From: Owenia fusiformis
Lineage: Eukaryota > Annelida > Polychaeta > Sabellida > Oweniidae
Direction of reading: 5' to 3'
Assembly: GCA_903813345.2 (NCBI GenBank)
Contig: CAIIXF020000005.1
Location: 6,229,375 to 6,293,374, forward strand
Length of the DNA stretch: 64,000 nucleotides
Below, in pieces: positions 48,301 through 59,100 of this stretch (position 1 is its first letter; the number at the start of each line of letters is the position of its first letter). The position numbers were made by a program, and so were the translations under genes. The notes beneath the pieces were generated by a model. The model was not told the DNA's origin and did not search any database. It saw only the letters and a list, made by a program, of their open reading frames with translations.

Positions 48301-49445
48301 CAAAATGTAGATATGATCAATATACCGCCAATACTTGGGTCGTGTACGACTCCGATCCATTTCCAGAAAAACCTTTATCATAGTCAGAAAATGCACTAAA
48401 TAACTAGCGTAACAAAAGTATGTCCATATTTCTGATTTTAGTGGCTTTGAACGATGACAAATTGTGTCAATTGGTTTTCAAAGAAGCCGGACGCCATCTT
48501 GCCCTCCATGTTCTGGCAGTCTTACCAAAAGTAGACAAGGTAGTTAGTCCTCCACTCCCACATCCCAAAATACTAGATTCTCAACCTAAACAGATATCGG
48601 GAACATTGGATGCTATTCTTGCCATTTTATTCGAAGCAAGCACGCACATTTATGATCTGAATGCGGTCAAGCAGTATTAACCACATGATCTACATTGTGC
48701 CATTGAATTCAAAACAAATCATTAAAAAATCCCTTGTAGATTTCTGGTAATTTGCAATTTCGTGAACTTTTTAGTGAGTGTTTGGTCATCATTATGGTCT
48801 TTGTGATTTTTGGGCTTTTTAATTTTTCATAGGGTTTGCTGTCACAGAATGGAGGGCTGCACATCGTGTGTGTAGGTTCCGTATGGAAAAGCTGGCAGCT
48901 GCTCAAGGATGGTAAGTGGGAACCTCGATCACTCGACGAATTTTGCGAAATCTCATCCTCGTCAGTAAGAACCGGATGTAGAAGATCTGCCTTATTCTTT
49001 CTATCCCGATCCCAGTAGGCTACAGTTTTGGGATCCTAATCCTAGGACAATTTGGTCAGCAATTATGAATTATCATTAATTTCACCGACCTCACCATCTC
49101 GGAATAATGGAGAGTCTCGGAATAATGCAGAACCCAATTATGAATAATTCCGCTGTTCTACTCAGGATAAGCCCAATTGAAACTCTTAAGATGACAGATA
49201 AAAATATCTTGCAGTTAAATTGACAATGCATGGTAAAATGTTTTGTTTCAGGATTTCTCGAAGGAATACAATCCCGAGAAGACGTAAAACTCCCAGAGTT
49301 TACCCTGGTCAAGTTGAATGTGTCTGGAGCCATTGGGGCAGCTGCATTGGGAGCTAACAAGCTGAATGTTACCATTCCACTGAATTTTGCTGACAACACA
49401 ACTGAATTCTTCCATTTTTCAAAACATGAACTCACCGCGATATGA
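45353..49445 (+). CDS. NAGK: N-acetyl-D-glucosamine kinase, complete, 10 exons
   Basis: Phosphorylates GlcNAc with ATP to GlcNAc-6-phosphate in the cytosol, salvaging amino sugar from glycan turnover. Exons: 45353-45384, 45725-45809, 45934-46032, 46320-46467, 47050-47160, 47458-47603, 47943-48051, 48442-48539, 48833-48911, 49252-49445. Phases agree and give 366 aa (human 344). The 32-base first exon reads [11 protein letters not shown] and, with exon 2 ([14 protein letters not shown]), forms the ATP phosphate-binding loop (vertebrate GGVEGGGT). Catalytic Asp is in [14 protein letters not shown] (about residue 110). [17 protein letters not shown] and [16 protein letters not shown] are the ASKHA-fold motifs, and [13 protein letters not shown] and GAAALGAN complete the C-terminal lobe. 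One loop Gly is Ala (GGIEAGGT). Part of exon 7 is duplicated as a decayed copy at 48087-48296. Confidence 0.95.
45413..45477. repeat. Strong hairpin in NAGK intron 1
   Basis: 'cgattttatggccattttac' at 45413 pairs with 'gtaaaatggcaataaaatcg' ending 45477, with one mismatch in 22. The loop is about 21 bases and itself contains 'cacgt' and 'acgt'. It starts 28 bases after the exon 1 donor. Confidence 0.85.
47847..47903 (+). mobile_element. Fragment of the 'tctagctacaagccc' MITE
   Basis: 'tagtccagctacaagccctt' with 'gctacacacctcccc' resembles one half of the full copy at 51766-51869. It lies in NAGK intron 6. Confidence 0.5.
48087..48296 (+). pseudogene. Decayed tandem copy of NAGK exon 7
   Basis: 'taataatgacaatgtcacaatg', in two parts, mirrors the start of exon 7 (gataatgacagtgtcagaatg). 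'gttggaccaatgcccattg' matches its middle. After an inserted 77-base element, 'catttgtaaactgtaagat' matches its end and donor. The reading frame is broken by stops, so it cannot serve as an exon. It lies about 35 bases after the real exon 7 donor. Confidence 0.75.
48155..48231 (+). mobile_element. 77-bp mini-element with 10-bp target-site duplication
   Basis: Flanked on both sides by 'atgcccattg' (48145-48154 and 48232-48241). It starts 'taccctttgcattcg', contains 'cttcacttcttaaaagagaa' and 'actagactc', and ends 'cacgcagggt'. A second copy with its own, different 12-bp duplication is at 61661-61747, which proves mobility. Confidence 0.85.
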
Positions 49446-49767
49446 AGTTTTGAGAAATATTGAAATTAGTCTTAGTATCATAACCATAAATGTCAAAAAC
49501 AGGACATGTATGAAATACAAATTTGAAGTACATATGATGTTATGTAAGATTTTATACCATTTTAATGGATAGTCAAACTGACATTGCAAAAATGTAGTAT
49601 GTCGGGCCCATTAGAAAGTCTTTTTCTCTCGGTAAGCTTTCATTTTAGCTTTTTGCAGCCATTACTATATTTATGATGATTTAAATGATGACGATCAATT
49701 AATGAAATTAACATTAAAATATAACCGCTGGGTGTATTCTCAGAGTAAAATATGACATGTGTATACC

Positions 49768-49773
49768 AATAAA
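49768..49773 (+). terminator. NAGK: Possible NAGK poly(A) signal
   Basis: AATAAA about 320 bases after the NAGK stop codon, before the next gene's first exon at 50118. Confidence 0.5.
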
Positions 49774-50117
49774 ACTTTTATAGTGCCCCTAGAATGTGGA
49801 AAATTCTAGTTGAATGACCGGAATAAATAATTGATAAATGATCTCTTATTGGAATCGTGTTCCCATGAGGTAACGGTTATTTCATTTCTCTTCATCGTAA
49901 AGTTTTTAAATAGTTTTTAAAGCTAGCGGTAGGAACTTGGAATACAATATACTCGGATATAATTTCGTTACATAACATGGATATCTCAATTAAATGTTGA
50001 CCATTTTGGAAGCAATATATCTACTCTTTTACCACCAGGCTGGAAAATGTACCAAATATCGGGTAATTTGGACTGCGGAATCTAGAATTGGGAGACCGGC
50101 GTTCTAAATCGACTGAC

Positions 50118-53100
50118 ATGCTGCGTTTAAATAATATCGCATGGTGTATATTTGTCATCTGCTTGTTGCCGTTGGTCAAATCTCAAACTCAGAGTAAGTC
50201 AAATTATATCTTTTAATACTTTTGTGTTATTTTAGATGTCGTGTTATATCAGTTGACCATTTCCATAAGTCTACGTTAAAATCAACATGAATTGGGTTTC
50301 CAAAATTCCTAGATTAAAATAAACTAAATATTTTGATTTTTCATCGCATCTCTCTCCTTAGAGATTAAAATCTGAATAGTGCAGCATTGTACAAAGATCG
50401 TAATAAATATGTGGTAAAGGTATTTTTCCTTCAGTCGTAAATCTCATATCCACACAGGTGACAGTTAAGTGGTAGCAAAGAATAGAATGTAAAATTTATA
50501 TCTTTTTAAAAAGCATGCCAATGTTTCAAACCCAATTCTAGCTTTATCATTTGCTGAAAAATAAATTAAGTGAGATATTTTATCAAATATGGCAGTTATT
50601 GAAGATGCGAAATACCAAAATCATTAAAATTGGATCCCTTTTCAAGAACACGAACATTACTGGTCATTATCATAAAATGTTTCCAGCCAGAACCATTGGA
50701 CCTTTTAGAAAAAAGGCATTACGTGGAATGTACGTACGTACGTACAATAAAATGTGCCGTAAAATCTGGTCTCCGTTGACCCTTTACAGTTAATTTATCG
50801 TTATCACACGTACACGTTCTCAGTTGTGTTGCATTATATCAATCATGGGAACTTTTATACCTCTGATCCTAGGTTTAAAGCACACTTTAAAAACCATGCA
50901 TATTCATATTTCTAATGGTCTCCAAGGGGATCATCAACTGTACAATCGTGACGTTTTTATTTACTATACGATTTTTCAAGGACTTGATTGCCCAGCCGGT
51001 TGGACCAAAGAAGGACTGAAATGTTTCTTCGTGGTCTCAAATCCTACTGCTACATTGCTGGATGCACTCATTGATTGTACAGCACTGGATTCGACGGCCT
51101 ATCCAGCTTCAATTTTTAGTGCGGAAGAAGAAGCTGCATTCGAAACAGCTCGAACTGTAAGTAAATCGTTCGTCCCTGGGAAATGTTTGACCCTTCTTGT
51201 CTGATCATGTTAAGTCACTAAATATGTTAAGATTGTAATTTTAAAGTAACATACAAAAATCGTGTACCCTTGCAAAGTTTGCCGGTTGAATTATTACCTA
51301 TTTAGTAAAATTGGTTAAAACATTTTTGCCATACGCTCGTTACATTGTACTGTAGCCCTACCATGCAAATTGGGCGTGGTTAGTCCCACGTCTTAATTTT
51401 GGTTTGATGTTCTTAAATCCTAAAGTTTATTATAGAAGTATTGTCAATATAATGAAAAGCGAAAGCCCAACGTCCAAGTACAAGTATAATTTTATTTACC
51501 CACACAGGCAGCAGGTTTGTCAGACACATCAAGACTCTGGATTGGTTTGAACAGTGTTGCGATGCCCACTTACAATTGGTATCCTAACAATGCCCCATTC
51601 GACGCAACCGTGTTCAGTCGCCTAGATGGTGCATGTATGTATGATTGAATAGTCTTGCGTGGATGGCGATACGTTTTCTATGCTTATCAGCGCCTGTGGG
51701 CATTGAATCAGCCAAAATCAATGTTGATTCAACATTGATTTCAGGACTAATTCAGTGCAGAATAGTCTAGCTACAAGCCCCTGTGCTCCCCCTCACTCTA
51801 CTTGACTACACACAGTGTAGGTGGGAAGGTGTGTAGTGTAGGGGTCAAAAGGGCTTGTAGCTAGACTAAGCGTGGAAATCATCTTGAATCGACATTGAAA
51901 ATACTTTATTGAAGACGATTCATGAAATGAGTTATCCTTAATTCTTCCTCGACAGTTGAAAGTACCGTCCCAACAGACCCCCTTTTCTGCCCCCATCAGC
52001 ATCAAACTTATTTTGCATCTAGAGTTTCCTCACAAATGTACTTCACAATAATATTTCAAAATTAGGTCGAATGATGAGCCAATGAGGTCACTGGGTGCAA
52101 AAAGGTCAAGTTGGTAAAATTAATCTAATGATCAAGTAATTTCCTTAAACATACCTAAATAAAATAAAATCATGAGTTAAACCTGACTTTACATTTATTT
52201 CCATGGGGAATAGGTATCTTAAGGTCTCATGGAAGTTAACAGGAAATGACAAAACAGGAAGTGACAATTTTTTGGGCATTTTTAGACATTTTTTGAACAA
52301 AGATAACAGAGTTCTGGTTTGACCTCCAGTCAATTTAACTGTTTCCACATATCATTTACATGACCAGGATCACAATGTGTATGGTCAGAATGACCCTAAA
52401 CATGATGAAATAACCTTTTTAGTCCCTTGAAAGTGTGACTGAAAAAAAGCTAAAAGTAGGAGCTAGGGAAGGTCACTGAACAGAATCTTTTGAATTTTTC
52501 AGAAAATGTGCCCAATATAATGCTCTAACTGATACAATCTTTGAAGTTTTAGAAAATTGTCGTAAACAAAAATGGCGGTCATAAAAAGGAAAATAGATCG
52601 CTTTTCAAATCAGTTTTTTCATTTTTTTTCTCTTTCTATGAATGATATCAAATTTTCAAAGATTGTACCATTTAGAGCAATATATTGGGCACATTTTCTG
52701 AAAAATTCAAAAGATTCTGTTCAGTGACCTTTCCTACCTCCTTCTTTTAGCTATTTTTCAGTCACATTTTCATAGGGCTGAAAAGGTTATTTCATGATAT
52801 TTAGGGTCATTCTGACCATAAACATTGTGATCCTGGACCTGTAAATGGTATCTGGAACTAGTTGAATTGACTGGAGGTCAAAAGTGAACTCTGTTATCTT
52901 TGTTCAAAAAATGTCTAAAATGCCAAAAAAATTGTCACTTCCTGTTTTGTCATTTCCTGTTAACTTCCATGAGACCTTAATAGCCTTTGAGTAGTATTTA
53001 CACCATACAGTACTTAACACAAGGAAAATGTTTGAAATTTTTTTAGTCAAAATACATGTACTGGTATACTGTCAAAATATTGTATTGTAATATATTTGAT

Positions 53101-56100
53101 ATTAATATTCTAAAGCTTTGATACAACATATTAGTATTTATTGAATTTCTATGGGTACCAATAGGTACAGTTGCTGAAAGTTGAATGTACAGTTTCTAAG
53201 GGGTCGGGTCAAAATATTGATGTCCATCAAAAAAACGTAATTAATTAATTTAGGTCTAAACCCCCCTCCCCCTCCCCCTTGTAACAAAACCCAAAATCTT
53301 GAAAATTGACTGAATTCCTAGGAAAACGAAAATCGATGTCCGTCACCTAATGAAATCAGTGTTTGCCCCCCTCCCCCTAATGAAATTAATTACGTTTTTC
53401 AATTGACATCAATATTTTGACCCAACCCCTAACAGATATTTTAAAACTATTCCATGTCAGTATCACTATCCTCGGATAAAGGCAAGTCTTTGGCGTCATG
53501 GAGAGAGTCACCTAGGAAATCTTTTGAAAATTGATAGCCTTCATGTCTGGCAACTCCCAAATAGGTGGCATTGTATCCAAAATGGTGGCAGAAATGTTTT
53601 AGCAAAAATACCAAAGAAGTCCAAAAAACTATATGAGCTATGTTCTCCACCACTTTTTTTGCAACTGAAAATGTTGCCTAATTCAATTTTGGATCTGCAC
53701 AGCTAAAAATAAAAGTGGTGGAGAACATAGCTCACAGTGAATTTGTCCATTCAATGAACCATGGTCCTATTCAATTGAGAAGGGTAAATAATGGGAGTCT
53801 GGATTACAATCCCTTTTTATGCCACATATCATGCATCATCACACATAAATCTGCTGGATACATTTCAGTAGGGATTACATTATGCATAATTCACTTAAAT
53901 AATACTTGAAAATTGTTTTTAAGGCTTTATTTACTACATGATTTTCTAAAGAACACTAAATCATATTTTTTACAAAAATATTCACTATATTTTTCAAGAA
54001 AATGAAAATACACATATCAGTCAAGAATATTTTGAACTTTTTTTTTCAAAAATCTATAATTGCGTTTTCATGAAATTTTCTAAGTCCTTAAAGGGATCCC
54101 AATAAGACTGTACCTTTGGGATAAGGACAGGAAGCATTTTATAGAAATAAGTTAATTTAAAAAACCTTCATTGAAGAGTCTAGTTTTTCTAACTGTTAAC
54201 AAATACAGGGCCGTAGGGAGAGGGGGTTCGTAGGGCTCGTGCGAACCCCCCCCCCAAATCTTGCCTAAAAAAAATTCGAACCCACCCTTTCTGGCAATTA
54301 TGCAAACCTCCAAACTTTGAGTAAAATTTTTGCAGTCTTTCAATAATTTATCGTTTTTGATTACCCAAAGACAATTGAGTTATATGTCAAGATGGAAATA
54401 TGTGAGATTTATAGCTTCATTTTGAGTAAATAAGATTTTAAAAAAAACAGAAAAACAAAAAACTTCTAATCAATAATGGGCGATAATAGGTATGCTCTTT
54501 GCACTTTAGGCCTGAAATACTGAAGTAATATCTTCAAAATGAATTCAAATGCACACATAAAGCATACCTACCAAGTTGAAATTATCTGATTGTTGTACAT
54601 AACGTCAAAATGGTCTAATTTTTGATATAAATCAGCAGAGAATTTTGAACATGTGAATGTTTAGTGACACTGGGCCGTGATGCACCAAAATTGTGAACGC
54701 TAGAAAATTCTTACTTACAACTTTCTTATTTTTCATGCTGTAGTTAGATCAGAGAGCAAGTATAAAGATCACTCACACAGAGATTTTTGGCTCCTATTTA
54801 TTTATAAAGCTCGTTGTACAAGCGATTGAAAATTGGGGGGAGGGGGTTCTATGTCTGCTAATTTCTGTGAATTTGTGGTATGTTGGGTCCAAATTTTAAA
54901 AAATCTGCCCAAATAAATGAACTTGGTCTTGGGATATTTTACCTATTTTTTGCTTTTGCAATTGTTTGAGATTTGGTAAACTTGAGAAAATTTGGCAAAA
55001 TTTAAAATTTTAGCGAATTGGCAAAAATTATGAAAATTTGGCAACAATGAAACTTTGGCAATATGTATCCATTATTGGCATTTAAGTAAAATTGGCAAAA
55101 TTTAAGTAAAATTTTAGAAACTTGTCAAAAATTAATTAAATTAGACCAAAATTAAGAAAACGTTGCAAAATTTAAGCAAATTTGGCAAAATTGAGGTAAA
55201 TTGGCAAACATACAGCAAATTTGGCAGAATTTCAGAAAATTTGGCAACATTTAAGCAAATTTGGCAAAATTTCATCAAATTTGGTAAAATTTAAGCAAAT
55301 TTGGCAAGATTTAAGCAAATTTGGTAAAATTGAAACAAATTTGACAAAATTTAAGCAAATTTGGCAAAATTTAAGCAAATTTGGCAAAATTTAAGCAAAT
55401 TTGGCAAAATTTAAGCAAATTTGGCAAAACTTAAGCAAATTTGGCAAAATTTAAGCACATTTGGCAAATTTGGCAGAACATATTAGAACCCCCCCCTGAC
55501 AAATCCTGGCTACGCCACTGAAATAACTATATTTTGCAGCACTAACCGCCAGCAGTTTCAGTGGAGTTTATGCAACAGGATCTGGTTGGACCAAAACTAA
55601 TGCATTCACTCCCCTAGATGGATATGCATGCGCTTTGGGTAAGTTAATGGTACAACAAAATTTTTCCGATAACTGCCTGAATTACATCCATATCTTAATT
55701 GCGCATCTTTACACTAACTCACTTCCTAGTCTCAAAATGAAAATTAAAGCCAACGTGAAATCCGAAATAGAAACTGCCCAAGGCGATGGACTCAGAGGGG
55801 TATCTATGTGAAGGCCTATAGTCATCGTATTATTTACCCCGAGGGCGGAACTTGTAGTTACAACTTGAAATGCAGCCTTTTTTGATATACGATTGTCTTT
55901 AACACTATGCATTAATCTGATTGCAGAGATTGATCCTAACGTTGTATTCATATTTGCTGGAACTGGAGGTCCTCCGGGCACAGGTGGCCCTACAGGACAG
56001 GCCGGGCCACAGGGCACAGAAGGTCCACCTGGAGGCGCTGGACCTCAGGGACCGCCAGGTGATCCAGGACCACCAGGCACTGGAGGTGCAGCTGGACCAC

Positions 56101-59100
56101 AAGGAACAGGTGGTCCACAAGGAACATCTGGACCACCTGGCTTAATTGGGCCTCCTGGTGACAGTGGTCCACCAGCAACTGGAGGTCCGCCGGGTACGGT
56201 TGGTCCACCTGGTACAGCAGGACCGCCAGGATCTGGAGGTCCACCGGGAACAGCTGGTCCACCCGGTACAGGTGGTCCACCGGGGACGACAGGTCCTCCT
56301 GGAACTGGAGGTCCACCAGGGACAGGAGGTCCACCCGGAACAGGAGGTCCACCAGGAACTGGGGGTCCCCCCGGAACAGGAGGTCCACCAGGTACAAGTG
56401 GCCCACCGGGTACAGGAGGTCCACCTGGAACGGGAGGTCCACCAGGAACAGGCGGTCCACCAGGAACAGGAGGTCCACCAGGGACAGGAGGTCCACCAGG
56501 AACAGTAGGCCCTCCTGGAACAGGGGGTCCACCAGGAACAGGTGGACCACCTGGCACAGGGGGACCCCCAGGAACAGGGGGTCCACCAGGAACTGGAGGT
56601 CCACCAGGAACAGGAGGTCCACCAGGAACTGGAGGTCCACCTGGGACAGGAGGCCCACCTGGTACCGGAGGTCCACCAGGCACAGGGGGTCCACCGGGGA
56701 CAGGAGGACCACCTGGTACAGGAGGTCCTCCGGGAACGGGAGGCCCACACGGCACCGGAGGCCCACCAGGTACAGGGGGTCCACCAGGAACCGGTGGTCC
56801 GCCGGGAACAGGTGGTCCGCCAGGAACAGGAGGTCCACCAGGAACTGGAGGTCCGCCAGGGACAGGAGGTCCACCAGGGACGTCGGGACCACCAGGTAAA
56901 GTTGATTTGAAAATGAGTAGATTGATATCTTAATAAATTGATTGCCCACTACCGCGTACTGTTGACCGGTACTTTTGAAAAAGAATTGAAGAAAAAAAGA
57001 ATCTTAATAAAATCTGAAAAATATGAAGCTTTGAAATCATCACTTTTTAAACCATCGAATATAACTTTTACATGATATAAGAAGCAATATTCGATGGTTT
57101 GGGTATTTTTAGCTAAAATATTTTGGTCCACTTATCAAATATATTTTCACGTGATATTCATGCATAGGCCAGGATAAATGATTTTATCCCATACTTGGAC
57201 GTGTTTCAGGTACATAAAGCCAGTTTGTAAAAACTTATATTTTCATCAGCGGGCAGATAAAGCTTTACGTCCCGCTCCGAGCGGGCAGATACTATATCTG
57301 CCCGCTACGTCATAATCGTCGCTCGCATATTTGTTCATAATTTGTAACGTTCGCGTAATGACTGTAAACGACAATGGAGAAAACACAGACAATCGCGCTG
57401 TTTGATGGTTTAAAAAGGGAAGGAGCATCCACTTAATCAATCAAAAATTCGAGAAAATAAATATGGGAATATTTGAGAGAACAGGAAAATCCACCCACGG
57501 CCAAGAAAACAAAACTGGACATGAATTTTCTAAAATATTTCCACGATTTAACAATGGGAACCAGATGACAAAGATTGGTATGGGATAAACATATTATCCT
57601 ATAGTCGGTTCCGGATATTGGGATTATCCCTTGGTCAATATAACATATTTTCCCTCGGGACCTGCGGCCCTCGGGCAAATATAAATATTAGCCTCGGGAT
57701 AATCCCAATATCCTGAAACTCATATAGGATAATCTCTATATATTCTTCGTACTATATTTATTTTATTTTAATCTTATTATAGTGTCATGAGTTAAAATAC
57801 AATTACATATATAAAACAATAGAACACTGTTAAAATCACCCCAGGCCCCCTATGGGCCTATAAGACACTTTTGTAAAAACATATAAATCATGCTTTGTAA
57901 ATAAAATGTTCCCGTCGTTTAAGCATCCGGTCACAGGCTTTTGCAGTGAAGAGACAAATTCTATCATTAGACATTAAACACTGAAATTTACTCTCTTCAT
58001 CTAAATTCATAAACCAGTTACAATAGTAGAAACGTTTGCATACAATTCTAAACGGATGTCTTCATAACGAGAACAGTTCAAAATTACATGTTTTTCATTT
58101 TCAACTGCATTATAACATAAAGGGCACACCCTTTCATCAACTGGCAGCCTTTCATAACGACCAGTTTCTATTCTGATTGGTGCTACACCACATCTTATAG
58201 AAGCAAATCAATTGTTAACATGTCTACTCTGTCAACTGGCAAAATTGTATTGATTCTGCTCAACAGTACTTTCAATGATTGTATCCTTGACTGATCGGTA
58301 GTCTTCACAATGGGGTACTTACCGTTTTTGCATAAAACCATAGATTTCCAGGCTTTTTCGAGTTGAATAAACACTAAAATATTATTTATATAAAAAAAGA
58401 AGACATTCTACTATCCTATACTAATAATAAAGTTTGGTGATCTATATCTGTTTAGATATTTGGTTCATACACGCTATATGTATGAGTGTCCAATTTTGTT
58501 CTCACCCTGTATAAAATCATACACTAGTACATATTGTGGTCTTTGTTTTCAGGAACTGGAGGTCCACCTGGTACAGGGGGTCCACCAGGCACAGGAGGCC
58601 CTCCAGGAACCGGAGGTCCTCCAGGAACAGGAGGTCCACCAGGAACCGGAGGTCCCCCGGGAACAATTGGTCCACCGGGAACAGGAGGTCCCCCTGGAAC
58701 GGGTGGCCCACCAGGAACAGGAGGTCCACCAGGTACAGGAGGACCACCAGGGACAGGAGGCCCGCCAGGTACAGGGGGTCCACCTGGAACCATCGGACCT
58801 CCAGGCACAGGAGGTCCACCAGGCACGGGTGGCCCACCGGGAACTGGAGGCCCACCGGGAACAGGAGGACCACCAGGAACGGGAGGCCCGCCAGGTATGG
58901 GTTTCACTAATTAGTCTTTTATAACAGATTATCTATTGACCTAAATGATGAACATGCAGAATTTCTTTTCATTTTATTGATAAAGTTTATCTTGGACTGT
59001 ATATGCTCTATACGGTCTGAAGGTTTTAAAACAGAGTAACAACAAGGATCTTTATTTAGGCACAGGGGGTCCTCCAGGAACTGTAGGTCCACCAGGAACA

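Noticed and set aside
50824-50980. Extra N-terminal coding sequence before the lectin domain from the open frame starting at 50824
   Set aside because: The frame has no signal peptide, whereas the exon at 50118-50193 gives one and splices in frame to 50981. The upstream part is taken as intron.
55990-56949. Long antisense open frames (up to 319 codons) opposite the collagen exon, and alternate-frame ORFs in 58460-58924
   Set aside because: They follow automatically from an 18-bp repeat without stops in any frame. The sense frame has splice-consistent ends and a collagen pattern; the others do not.
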